NCBI GenBank assembly: GCA_029240245.1
Contig: JARBTJ010000002.1
Span: 62,001-126,000 of the forward strand
Length of the DNA stretch: 64,000 nt
Direction: 5' to 3'
From: Herbinix sp.
GTDB taxonomy: Bacteria > Bacillota > Clostridia > Lachnospirales > Lachnospiraceae
The notes beneath the pieces are model-generated. The model was not told the DNA's origin. It did no database searches and was given only the letters and a program-made list of their open reading frames with translations. A program made the position numbers and the translations under genes. Shown in pieces: positions 9,714 through 18,359 of this stretch (position 1 is the stretch's first letter; each line of letters opens with the position of its first letter).

Positions 9714-10907
9714 TCAAACTGCCTGCTTGCCGGATCTGATCTGACTGATTAAGTTTGGAATGATTTCGTATAAATCTCCGACAATACCGTAATGCGCTGT
9801 TTTAAAGATCGGCGCATTTTCATCCTTGTTGATGGCAATGATGTGCTCAGAATTATTCATACCTGCAGCAAACTGAACAGAACCGGATACTCCACAGGTA
9901 ATGATTAATTTCGGACGAACGGTTCTTCCGCTCAATCCAACCTGGCGTTTTGCTTCCATCCAGCCAGCCTCCATAATGGGTCTTGTACAAGCAACCTGTC
10001 CGCCAAGAAGCTCTGCCAATTCCTTTACCATCTGAAGATCTTCCTCTTTTTTGATACCTCTTCCGGCAACGATGAGTACATCAGAGGCCTCTATGAATTG
10101 TTCCTTTTCTTTCGCAATGATATCAAGTACTTCTACTTTACTGACTAACTTATCCTCCGCTATTGTGCAGTTAACCACTTCACCGGTTTCCTCTGCATTT
10201 CTTTTCGGTGCATCCATAACCTTATATCGTACCGTAGCCATCTGCGGTCTGTTGTTGGGAGTTAAAATCTGAGCCATGATATTACCGCCAAAGGCAGGAC
10301 GGATTTGAACCAAATCGGTATTTTCCTTGATGTCAAGTATGGTACAGTCTGCCGTAAGACCGGTCTTTACTCTTGCTGCAAGTCTCGGAGCGAGCTGACG
10401 TCCCACCGGGGTCGCTCCCATTAAGATTGCTGTCGGTTTCATATTGTTTACAAAATCTTCGAATACTGCTGTATATGGCTCCATCTTAAAGCGGTCCAGT
10501 TTCTCATGATCATAGACAAATACCTTGTCCACATTATAATGCAGCAACTCGTGGCTCTGCTCACTCACATTATGACCCATCATAACTGCATATACCGGAT
10601 GTGATATTTTAGCTGCAAGCTCTCTTGCCTTTCCGATCAACTCATAAGTTACCGGATGAATGACACCGTCTACATGATCTACATAGACAGCAATCCCTTT
10701 CCATTCGCTCTTATCGATGCTCTCAACAGCTTCTTCCACATATTCTACGGCACCTTTAGGGCCCTTCTTCACACAGATCTTACACATTTTACATGCCGAA
10801 TTTATATTAAGCTCACCGTTCTTGTTTTCCATTGCGCCGAACGGACAAAGGCTTATCATATCATCGATATTTCCAACCAAACTCTGATTAATTACTAACT
10901 TTGCCAT
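9714..10907 (-). CDS. lctC: Electron transfer flavoprotein alpha subunit with N-terminal [4Fe-4S] module
   Basis: 397 residues. The N-terminus has four cysteines (C21, C39, C42, C45) within SLCPFGAM and ACKMCKICVKKG, an added ferredoxin-like domain as in LctC/CarE-type EtfA of bifurcating complexes. The remainder is an EtfA with the C-terminal FAD-binding region (VAGRGIKKEEDL, SGSVQFAAGMNNSEHIIAIN, HYGIVGDLYEIIP). Together with the downstream dehydrogenase and upstream EtfB it should form the cytoplasmic electron-confurcating lactate dehydrogenase, the added cluster passing electrons from ferredoxin. It starts 43 nt after the etfB stop. Confidence 0.88.
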   Translation of the reverse strand: MAKLVINQSLVGNIDDMISLCPFGAMENKNGELNINSACKMCKICVKKGPKGAVEYVEEAVESIDKSEWKGIAVYVDHVDGVIHPVTYELIGKARELAAKISHPVYAVMMGHNVSEQSHELLHYNVDKVFVYDHEKLDRFKMEPYTAVFEDFVNNMKPTAILMGATPVGRQLAPRLAARVKTGLTADCTILDIKENTDLVQIRPAFGGNIMAQILTPNNRPQMATVRYKVMDAPKRNAEETGEVVNCTIAEDKLVSKVEVLDIIAKEKEQFIEASDVLIVAGRGIKKEEDLQMVKELAELLGGQVACTRPIMEAGWMEAKRQVGLSGRTVRPKLIITCGVSGSVQFAAGMNNSEHIIAINKDENAPIFKTAHYGIVGDLYEIIPNLISQIRSGKQAV

Positions 10908-10950
10908 AATCTCTCCATTCCGCCGCCCTAGGCAGCATAATTATTATCTT

Positions 10951-11739
10951 CTATGCAAACTTTAATTCCTTAAGCTTTGTTACTAATTGATCCGTTAACT
11001 CGGTGCCGGTTCCATTCCACATTTCTCTGTGAGAATTCACTTCCGGAGGGAAAATACGCTCAACCTGGGTCGGAGAACCATTTAAACCGTAATTCTTTTC
11101 ATTCTTATCTTCTAAATCATTCAACGTAATAATTGTAATCTCACGGTCCTTTGTCTCCTGTTTCTTCACATAGGAAGGCAGTCTCGGCATAAAAATGTCT
11201 TTGTCTACTGCAAGAAGGCAGGGGAACTTTATTTTTGCAATTTCGATGTCGTGGGTCATATCCATCTCAACCGTCATATCCTCCTCACCGATTTCAGCTA
11301 TCTTAGATACATTGGATAGGCAAGGGATATTTAACCATTCGGATACTTCCGGGCCTACTTGTGCGGTATCACCGTCCGTTGTTTGTTTTCCGCAGAGGAT
11401 TAAATCAAAATCTCCTAATTTTTTTATTCCCTGAGAAATGGCATAACTGGTTGCTAGTACGTCTGCTCCACCGAATTTTCTATCTGAAATCAAAGCACCA
11501 TGGTCTACTCCCATTGCAAATGCTTCTTTAATTGCACTGGCCGCCTGTCCGGGTCCCATGGAAACTGCCCATATTTCGCCACCCGTTTTTTCTTTGATAC
11601 GAAGTGCTGTTTCAATTGCATATAAGTCGTATGGGTTCATCTTGGACTCCACACCGTTTCTTTTTAATACTCCGGTTACCGGATCTACCTCTACCTTATT
11701 GGTATCAGGAACTTGTTTTATACATACTAAAATGTTCAT
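10951..11739 (-). CDS. lctB: Electron transfer flavoprotein beta subunit
   Basis: 262 residues, the usual EtfB length, beginning MNILVCIKQVPDT, with AVSMGPGQA and LILCGKQTTDGDTAQVGPE that are typical of the AMP/FAD-binding face. In bifurcating Etf complexes this subunit carries the NAD-interacting FAD. A strong AGAGGAGG site precedes the ATG. It lies 124 nt after the permease, a gap with no clear terminator, so it probably belongs to the same transcript. Confidence 0.88.
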   Translation of the reverse strand: MNILVCIKQVPDTNKVEVDPVTGVLKRNGVESKMNPYDLYAIETALRIKEKTGGEIWAVSMGPGQAASAIKEAFAMGVDHGALISDRKFGGADVLATSYAISQGIKKLGDFDLILCGKQTTDGDTAQVGPEVSEWLNIPCLSNVSKIAEIGEEDMTVEMDMTHDIEIAKIKFPCLLAVDKDIFMPRLPSYVKKQETKDREITIITLNDLEDKNEKNYGLNGSPTQVERIFPPEVNSHREMWNGTGTELTDQLVTKLKELKFA

Positions 11740-11863
11740 ATTGTCCTCCTCTTAATCCCTTTCACATGTTTATATGTTGTTCATTCTATCTGTTGAAATT
11801 ATCTCATCCACTTCTCCGCCCTGGAGTTCTTACCTCCTATGGCTTCCAGACTTCCTATCAAAC

Positions 11864-13408
11864 TTAACCTAAGATCCGCGAACCGACATAGGTTACTATT
11901 CCTACAATAATGATGAAAAGAATAAAATATTTGATGGTACCCTTTAATAAATCACTTTCTTTTCCCTGAAGACTAACGGCTGCCACTGCTACAGCGATGC
12001 TCTGCGGTGATATCATCTTAGCTGAGATCGCTCCTGCTGTATTGGATGCTGCAATCCATGCCTGATTTAAATTAAGTGCAATTGAGGTTTCCTTCTGAAG
12101 ACCACCGAATAGTACGCTTGCAGAGGTACCGCTTCCTGTTACGAAGGTTCCGATTGCTCCAAGGAATGGTGCAAACATCGGATAGAAGGAACCGGTTACC
12201 GTAACAAACATAAGTGCGATGGAGGAAATCATTCCACTGTAGCCCATCAGCTTAGCGGTAGCCATAATACAGATGATGGTTACAATTGTCTTCGTTAACT
12301 GAACCAAAGTCTTTTTAAATACAATCAGCATTTCCTTGATGTTTGCTCCCTGTAATAATCCGCCAACGAAAGCGGCAAGGATAATCCACAATCCGGGTGT
12401 TGCCAGCCAGGAGAAAACATAGGGAGCGGCATTTTCACCGCTATATATATTTACTGAAGTTTTTATTGTGGATAAAAGCTCATTGAAAGGTGCGATTAAT
12501 TTAGAAGTTGCTAATAACAGGATGAAGATAAAGATAAAAGGACTCCATGCGGTCAGTGCTTTTTTTGCCCCTATCTTTTCATCTTTACTCTGGCTTTCTA
12601 AGCAAAACTCTGGATCGATATCCTTCTTTCCCAATACCTTCGAAGCTAAAACGGTACATAGCATAGAACATACGGAACCGATAACTGCAGGTAACTCTGC
12701 TCCCAAAAACCTACCAACGAGATATTCCGGAATTAAGAATGAAAGACCGGAAATCAAGGTAATCAATCCTACACCTTTAAAAGCTTTTTTCGTCTTTCCT
12801 GTTAAATAAACCAGGATAAAGGGTGTCAAAATAATGAGCGGTGCTAAAATAATAACTGTATTAGTAGATAATCCGATGACATCAAGCCCTGTTATTTTTG
12901 CAAGAGTCGTTGTCGGAATACCGATGGAACCAAAGGCTGTCGGTGTTGCGTTTGATATCAGGCAGACAACAGCAGCGAAAATAGGGTTAAAGCCCAGTCC
13001 CCAAAGCATACTTGCCGGGATCGCAACCGCTGTACCAAAGCCGGCCATACCTTCCATGAAGCCCCCAAAGCCCCATGCAATGATTAATACCAAAACTCGT
13101 TTATCTTTCGTTACATTTGCTAACATTTTCTTGATAACTTCCATATTACCGGTATGAACACAAACGTTATAAGTAAATATGGCTGCGATAATAACAATAA
13201 TGATCGGCCAGAGAGCCAGTGCTGTTCCCTCGGCAATCGCTGTAAAGCTGTCGAGTAACGGCATTTTCCAAACAAATACTGCCAGTACGTATGCAATAGC
13301 TAAGGCAATTGTACATGCTTTAAACCCGGGAATTTTTAAAAAAGTTAGTGCGACTATCAGCCAGATAATCGGTAGTAAAGCTAAAACAAATCCCAATACC
13401 ATGTTCAT
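11864..13408 (-). CDS. lctP: L-lactate permease (LctP family)
   Basis: 514 residues, almost entirely hydrophobic with 12 or more predicted membrane spans. It carries family-typical stretches such as GFGGFMEGMAGFGTAVAIP, the GTFVTGSGTSASVLFGGLQ region and NTAGAISAKMISPQSIA. LctP proteins import lactate with protons. It is the first structural gene after the lct promoter and its two operators, with a 240-nt leader. It supplies substrate to the downstream Etf-lactate dehydrogenase genes. Confidence 0.92.
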   Translation of the reverse strand: MNMVLGFVLALLPIIWLIVALTFLKIPGFKACTIALAIAYVLAVFVWKMPLLDSFTAIAEGTALALWPIIIVIIAAIFTYNVCVHTGNMEVIKKMLANVTKDKRVLVLIIAWGFGGFMEGMAGFGTAVAIPASMLWGLGFNPIFAAVVCLISNATPTAFGSIGIPTTTLAKITGLDVIGLSTNTVIILAPLIILTPFILVYLTGKTKKAFKGVGLITLISGLSFLIPEYLVGRFLGAELPAVIGSVCSMLCTVLASKVLGKKDIDPEFCLESQSKDEKIGAKKALTAWSPFIFIFILLLATSKLIAPFNELLSTIKTSVNIYSGENAAPYVFSWLATPGLWIILAAFVGGLLQGANIKEMLIVFKKTLVQLTKTIVTIICIMATAKLMGYSGMISSIALMFVTVTGSFYPMFAPFLGAIGTFVTGSGTSASVLFGGLQKETSIALNLNQAWIAASNTAGAISAKMISPQSIAVAVAAVSLQGKESDLLKGTIKYFILFIIIVGIVTYVGSRILG

Positions 13409-13480
13409 TTTTGTTCCCCTTCCTTATCGATGTTTTTCAGTGAAAATACCTTCCAGTAAACCTATCTCTTGATGTATTAA

Positions 13481-13495
13481 ATTGGTAGTACCAAT
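13481..13495 (-). promoter_or_regulatory. LldR/FadR-type operator O1
   Basis: A perfect palindrome ATTGGTA-G-TACCAAT that fits the TNGTNNNACNA pattern of FadR/LldR-type GntR regulators. It lies in the leader between the promoter and lctP, 151 bp (centre to centre) from O2, a spacing that would allow DNA looping. Confidence 0.75.
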
Positions 13496-13632
13496 TTTAT
13501 GGTTAAAAAAATAGGGGTTGCACTTTAATGTGTAGATCTGCTTGCGAAAGATAGAGCCAGTAAATATTTTATTAATTTCAAATATCTATTTTCGCTTAAG
13601 TAGATGTGACGGATTGTTATGCAACGCCCAAA

Positions 13633-13645
13633 TTGGTAGGACCAG
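13633..13645 (-). promoter_or_regulatory. LldR/FadR-type operator O2
   Basis: TTGGTAGGACCAG fits TNGTNNNACNA and lies at about +8 to +18 from the predicted start of the lct promoter. A regulator bound here would block transcription initiation. The gene just upstream encodes a FadR-subfamily regulator. Confidence 0.7.
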
Positions 13646-13657
13646 TTCTGTAACTCT

Positions 13658-13686
13658 ATTATACTTTTTCTTGATACATTCGTCAA
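13658..13686 (-). promoter_or_regulatory. Promoter of the lct operon
   Basis: On the minus strand TTGACG (13681-13686), a 17-nt spacer and TATAAT (13658-13663). It is placed between the stop of the regulator gene and operator O2. The expected start is about 13651, leaving a leader of about 240 nt ahead of lctP. Confidence 0.8.
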
Positions 13687-13738
13687 CAAATGACATTTTT
13701 TTAACGAGTGTTTTGTGCATTTTTACTTTTAGTATTAA

Positions 13739-14449
13739 TTATTTCATAGTTTTTCTTTCTTTTTCGCGTAATTTTACGTCAACTATACCAAAATGTTTGT
13801 TAATTGCTAGATAAGCAAGCTCTTTATCTCTCGCAATCAGGCTTTTTACCATCCCATCATGTGCTTCATTCAGAATCAATCTACTGTCCTCCGTCATAAG
13901 AATATCTCTTCTAAGGTCAGATATGAACTGATCGATTAATTCCGAAAGTGCTTGCAGGATACTGAAAATCAAAGTGTTTCTCGAAGCCAATGCTATGTTA
14001 TAGTGCAGTTGTTTGTCTAATATAACATTGATTTCTTCTGTTTCATGTTCCAACTGGGCGTTAATTTTTTTTATCTGCTCGATCTCTGCATCTGTAATGT
14101 TGTCGATTGCAAGAATCAGTGCCTGCAGCTCTAAACCTCGCCTTAACTGACTAATCTGTTGATAATCAATCTGATTTAGTAAAAACATCATCGTCATGGA
14201 TTCCACCAGATTATTTTCAAAATTACCGGATATGTAATTTCCCGCACCCTGATGGCTGGATATTACACCCATGATATCTAGTGTTCGGATTGCTTCACGA
14301 ACCGAGTTTCGGCTGACCCCCAGAATTTCAGACAATTCCCTCTCAGCCGGAAGCCTGCTGCCAGCTTTAAGCTCACCTTCCCTGATTTGCTTTTTAATAT
14401 ATTCAATCACTTTAACATAAGATTTTTTATTGGTTGCGCTTTCTTCCAT
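13739..14449 (-). CDS. FadR-subfamily GntR regulator of lactate use
   Basis: 236 residues. The N-terminal winged helix (about 10-75) contains GSRLPAERELSEILGVSRNSVREAIRTL, the GntR recognition motif. The C-terminal all-helical FCD ligand domain (about 90-225) carries a metal-site-like pattern (D..H near the HYNIALA stretch, H in NEAHDGM, H in NKHFGIV). It is LldR/LctA-like and probably represses the adjacent lct operon until lactate binds, acting through the two TNGTNNNACNA sites. A GGAG site precedes the ATG. A TATAAT (14471-14476) with a poor -35 lies upstream. Confidence 0.85.
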   Translation of the reverse strand: MEESATNKKSYVKVIEYIKKQIREGELKAGSRLPAERELSEILGVSRNSVREAIRTLDIMGVISSHQGAGNYISGNFENNLVESMTMMFLLNQIDYQQISQLRRGLELQALILAIDNITDAEIEQIKKINAQLEHETEEINVILDKQLHYNIALASRNTLIFSILQALSELIDQFISDLRRDILMTEDSRLILNEAHDGMVKSLIARDKELAYLAINKHFGIVDVKLREKERKTMK

Positions 14450-14546
14450 AATTGTTCTCCTCCACTTAACATTATATCCATTTTAAAGGCTAGTAGTATA
14501 AATTGCAATATACTCCGCACTTGCAATGGATAAAAGGCCAAAAGAA

Positions 14547-14587
14547 GGAGCTTTCGCTCCGCAGTTTTACCTGCCGGCAAAAGCTCC
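14547..14587 (-). terminator. Terminator of the GH87-like gene
   Basis: Stem GGAGCTTT / AAAGCTCC with an internal loop, followed on the minus strand by TTCTTTT. It lies 18 nt after the stop codon at 14605. Confidence 0.7.
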
Positions 14588-14604
14588 TCCTGATCATTGT
14601 GTAT

Positions 14605-17600
14605 TTACTGGACGATTAAGTTAAACCCTGATTGAAGCAGGAACGGATCATCCGCTTCAATATTTCGCATCACGAGATTTCGGAAGGTTACCGTACCATT
14701 TCCGGTATAGACCATGACGGCTGCACCCTCATGGGAAACGGTAAATCTGGAACTCGTAATCGGATCCAGGCCGGTTCCATCAATCGTTATGTTATTAAAA
14801 TTGATACCGCTGAAGCCGCCACCATAGCCGATTTGAATTGCATCCCTCTGAGAATTGTAAATCTGGATATTCTCAAAGGTAATATTACGGATTGCACTTC
14901 CGGAGGCTTCCAAATCGATGGACCCTCTTTCACCTCCATAGCAGTCTACGCTGGTACCACAGTTAATAATAATATTGTTACTGAATTTGATCTCAGTCGT
15001 ATTATCAAAATGGTATCCCGGGAAGGTAGTATTTAAACGAATACCGGAACCCTTAAAGCAATCCTTGATGTAATTATTATAAATCTGATGGCCATCACCG
15101 CCAAAGATCGCAATGCCTCCTGCGCGCCAGTTATTCTCTATGGTATTAAAGGAGAACGTATTGTTCACACCCATTGGTGCACCCATGGTTGCATCCGGCC
15201 ATACCGCCAGACCATCATCACCGTTATTTCTAACACTACAGTTTTGGACGGTTGAGTTTTTCGTGCCCTGACAGAAGTTAACACCGTCGGCAAGATTATT
15301 ACGAATTCGTCCGTTTGCTATCACAAGGCCGCTCGTCGCAACAATCGTATCATCATAATCACCGATCCAGAAGCCGCACTCAAAATGCTCCTGCCAGAAA
15401 TCATGAATATAGGAATTGGTGCCGTAAGTGTCCATAAAGCACTTATAAATTGCCCGCTGTCCATGACGGGACCGCAGCATGGAGCTTAAATAAACATTAC
15501 AAAATTCTAGACCGGAACAAGAATCATTACCGGAAATACCGCCGCCACTAGGCTGGGAGGATGGGAAATGAATTTCTGTATACCAGATACCAGCGCCGGT
15601 TATCTTTATATTTGAGGCACCAATTCTCCAGATGCCGCCAAGAGTAAATCTTCCTTCCGGAATATACACATCCATTCCGGCTGCATCCGCTGCTGTTACA
15701 CAATCACTGAAGGCTTGTAAGTCATCCGTAGTATCATTCGGAGTTGCACCGTATTCCGTTACGGAGTATGCATTGGCTGGCTTTGATATTGCAGCAGGAA
15801 CTGCTTCAATTTCCACAAAATCAACACCATATTCCAGGCTATCACCGTTCGTTTTCTGAATCCTTAACGTATCCCCAACCTGTAACGGGGTATTTAATTT
15901 GAAATGTACTTCGTCAAAGCGGAATCTTGGTGCTCCACCAGGTGCATCCGCTGGTTGATCCCCATTAAAATATTGCCAGGACCAGTAGGAGGATAAGGAA
16001 ATGGTATGCACTTTGGTACCGTTGACATAGACATCAAGAGAACCGGAGAGTCCCATACCATCTGCAGAATCCGGCATAGTAAATCTCATATTTATACCGG
16101 CACCAGGATTATTTACGGTCCACTGTACATAAGCCCCATTGCTCGGTAGAGCAACATATTTCTGGTTTGATGCTTCCGAAGCGGTGTTTGCCACATTAAA
16201 ATCAAGGGATTCACGTAAAGCAGCAGAACCTCCCCTTACGGCCGTTTCGGATTCATATCTTGTGTACGGAACCGTTGCACCATATACGCCAGGCACCGGT
16301 GAAGGAACCGGAACCGGGGTAGGTGTCGGACCGGGTGTTGGAGTAGGACCGGGTGTAGGTGTTGGGGTCGGTGTCGGTCCGATTTGTAAATTCTCATCTC
16401 TTGTGTTGTTATTTTCACTTGATTCCGCGATCCGGTTCACATCATCCACCCAGGCATTGATGGAGTAACTACCGTTTGCAGCTGTCCAGGATGCCTTATT
16501 ACTTGGACCTCCGTTTGCAGTTAAAGTTACGGATTGTCCGGGGCCGATCGGTGTGGTATTCGTATCCGACCAGGAGACCTGCGTACCATTTACCTTAAAG
16601 GCTACTCCATTGATGACACCGGCATTGCTGATTCCGGTTCCCTGATTCTTAACGACTGCTTTAAAGGTTATCTCATTCCCTGCCTCTGGATTTTCCGGAA
16701 CCCACAAAATGTCGGTAACGATAAGATCCGGCTGTCCAACCGGAGGTGTTGTAGGAGTCGGAGGATTGGTCGGTGTCGGTGTACCCGAGGTCACAAGATT
16801 TTCATTCCGATGATTATTATTTTCATTGGATTCACTAATTCGATTGACATCATCGACCCAGGCATCGATGGTAAAAGTTCCATTTTCTGCCGTCCAGGTT
16901 GCCTTATTATTCGGACCCCAGTTGGCGGTTAAGGTGACGGATTGACCGGGGCCGATCGGTGTGGTATTCGTATCCGACCAGGAAACCACAGTATCATTTA
17001 CCCGGAAGGAAACACCATTGATAACTCCGTTATTGCTGATTCCGGTTCCCTGATTTTGCACAACCGCCTTAAAGGTAACCTGATTTCCGGCCTGCGGATT
17101 TTCCGGTATCCACTGGATATCCGTAACTATGAGATCCGGTTGTCCGGTAGGGGTAGGCGTTGGTGGTGTCGTAGGAACCGTTGTAGGAGTAGGAGTAGTC
17201 CCACCTACCGTTTCCAGAATCCATTTTGCGCTGGTCCATTCCGTATTAATGGTACCTCTTTGTGCATATCCTGTCTGATTCTCTACATGAATATAATTGT
17301 TTGATTGCCAGGAATTACGGATTCTCTTTTGCCCGTCTCCTGCATCTTCAACAAACCATCGAGCGCTGTACCAGTCCATATTAATTCCGGTACATTCAAC
17401 ATTTCCATATAAATGCTCAATATGCATATATTCACCGGAAGCCCGGTTTTTTAATCTTACGGAGCCATCTCCTACATCTAGTAACTCCCAATGTGATTGA
17501 TAAGTATCTGCCCCAACGTTACCATAAACCACGCTGTCACCGTTTTCATACAAATAGTTCTGCTGCCATACATTCTTTATTCGGACATAAGTAGCTGCCG

Positions 17601-17715
17601 ATGCCTCTTTTGCTGGTGTGTTAGTAATAATTACTTGAGTCAAAATCAGAGCAAGTGTCAAAAATAGCACAAATAGCCTGCTGTGCCTGCAATTAATATA
17701 CTTTTTCATAAACAT
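14605..17715 (-). CDS. Secreted multimodular GH87-like glucanase with CARDB repeats
   Basis: The start at 17715 (or an ATG 6 nt inside) follows AAAGG; the longer frame to 17889 lacks a signal peptide. From 17715 it has 1036 residues. Order: signal peptide (~1-40); a W/Y-rich beta-trefoil- or fascin-like binding module (~41-165); Pro/Thr linker; two CARDB domains (~193-310 and ~327-443, opening QPDLIVTDI); a PTPTPGPTP linker (~443-482); a CBM35-like module (~482-640); and a parallel beta-helix (~647-1036) opening YSVTEYGATPNDTTDDLQAF. Acid residues D810 (ADGVNF) and D833/D834 (NNGDDGLAVW) sit where GH87 alpha-1,3-glucanases keep their catalytic aspartates. Probable role: extracellular hydrolysis of alpha-1,3-glucan. 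Another beta-helix hydrolase or lyase is possible. Confidence 0.68.
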   Translation of the reverse strand: MFMKKYINCRHSRLFVLFLTLALILTQVIITNTPAKEASAATYVRIKNVWQQNYLYENGDSVVYGNVGADTYQSHWELLDVGDGSVRLKNRASGEYMHIEHLYGNVECTGINMDWYSARWFVEDAGDGQKRIRNSWQSNNYIHVENQTGYAQRGTINTEWTSAKWILETVGGTTPTPTTVPTTPPTPTPTGQPDLIVTDIQWIPENPQAGNQVTFKAVVQNQGTGISNNGVINGVSFRVNDTVVSWSDTNTTPIGPGQSVTLTANWGPNNKATWTAENGTFTIDAWVDDVNRISESNENNNHRNENLVTSGTPTPTNPPTPTTPPVGQPDLIVTDILWVPENPEAGNEITFKAVVKNQGTGISNAGVINGVAFKVNGTQVSWSDTNTTPIGPGQSVTLTANGGPSNKASWTAANGSYSINAWVDDVNRIAESSENNNTRDENLQIGPTPTPTPTPGPTPTPGPTPTPVPVPSPVPGVYGATVPYTRYESETAVRGGSAALRESLDFNVANTASEASNQKYVALPSNGAYVQWTVNNPGAGINMRFTMPDSADGMGLSGSLDVYVNGTKVHTISLSSYWSWQYFNGDQPADAPGGAPRFRFDEVHFKLNTPLQVGDTLRIQKTNGDSLEYGVDFVEIEAVPAAISKPANAYSVTEYGATPNDTTDDLQAFSDCVTAADAAGMDVYIPEGRFTLGGIWRIGASNIKITGAGIWYTEIHFPSSQPSGGGISGNDSCSGLEFCNVYLSSMLRSRHGQRAIYKCFMDTYGTNSYIHDFWQEHFECGFWIGDYDDTIVATSGLVIANGRIRNNLADGVNFCQGTKNSTVQNCSVRNNGDDGLAVWPDATMGAPMGVNNTFSFNTIENNWRAGGIAIFGGDGHQIYNNYIKDCFKGSGIRLNTTFPGYHFDNTTEIKFSNNIIINCGTSVDCYGGERGSIDLEASGSAIRNITFENIQIYNSQRDAIQIGYGGGFSGINFNNITIDGTGLDPITSSRFTVSHEGAAVMVYTGNGTVTFRNLVMRNIEADDPFLLQSGFNLIVQ

Positions 17716-18200
17716 ACCAACCTTTCTTTTCGATGAAAATATTAACGGGTTTCCCTTGACGCACTTGATATTGTGGATATCGCGAGAGCTCAGATTCTGC
17801 CGCTCCACTGCAGAAGAATCCTTCCATACACCAGCCCCTTTCCGCTCCGAATCTATCATGGTAAGCATAATAGAACATAATCTAGTCACCTAAGCTGCTT
17901 AAGCAGGTCGATATTTTGCTCAAAGGTTAATGATAAACCTTCCTTATGGGATGGCTAGTTGAATGTTTCCTGGCGTATTTTTTAGTGATTTAATTGTTTG
18001 TTAAATCTTGGGAGGAATGTGATGTGTATTAAACGGATTCTGTAGTTGAAAACGAGTACTCTAAATAACGAATGAGTAGTTTGGTATTAAGAAGATTCTG
18101 AAGTATCTCGTGGGGTATCTATCGTTTGAGTATACCTATAAAGATTAGATGGCAGCTTGTATGGTCATAATTTCATCAAGTGTAGTTAAACGTTAAACTA
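17716..18200 (-). other. Long leader of the GH87-like gene
   Basis: About 480 nt between the predicted transcription start (~18194) and the ATG. It contains the palindrome CTGCTTAAGCAG near 17893 and a small GGGAAACCC hairpin near 17750. I could not match it to a known riboswitch (no GEMM c-di-GMP pattern). A frame from 17889 extends the enzyme upstream but has no signal-peptide logic. Confidence 0.4.
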
Positions 18201-18230
18201 ATTATAACACTTGTACAAAAAAATTGTCAA
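18201..18230 (-). promoter_or_regulatory. Promoter of the GH87-like gene
   Basis: Minus strand TTGACA (18225-18230), an 18-nt spacer, TATAAT (18201-18206). This is a near-consensus sigma-A promoter, divergent from the corA promoter about 60 bp away. Confidence 0.7.
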
Positions 18231-18286
18231 TAGTCTACTATTCCTAGTAAATATTAACAACGCAGTTGTTACGTTCCATTTATTTC

Positions 18287-18314
18287 TTTACATCTTTATA
18301 ATTCGCGCTATAAT
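18287..18314 (+). promoter_or_regulatory. Promoter of corA
   Basis: TTTACA (18287-18292), a 16-nt spacer, TATAAT (18309-18314). The start would be about 18321, which rules out the upstream in-frame ATG at 18321 as the translation start and supports 18360. Confidence 0.7.
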
Positions 18315-18359
18315 TAACTGATGAAATTGTATTTGAAAAAATACCCAAAGGAGTCTCCC

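Noticed and set aside
16270-16400. GGTGTCGGACCGGGTGT-like DNA repeats
   Set aside because: They encode the Pro/Thr linker of the GH87-like protein, ordinary linker low complexity rather than an independent repeat element.
17716-17889. N-terminal extension of the GH87-like protein (start at 17889)
   Set aside because: It would bury the signal peptide internally; the AAAGG site and hydrophobic segment support the start at 17715.
17740-17900. Riboswitch-like elements (c-di-GMP class) in the leader of the GH87-like gene
   Set aside because: Only small palindromes were found; none matches the conserved core of a class I or II c-di-GMP riboswitch.
18321-18359. Upstream ATG of corA at 18321
   Set aside because: It coincides with the predicted transcription start and has no ribosome site; 18360 has AAAGGAG.
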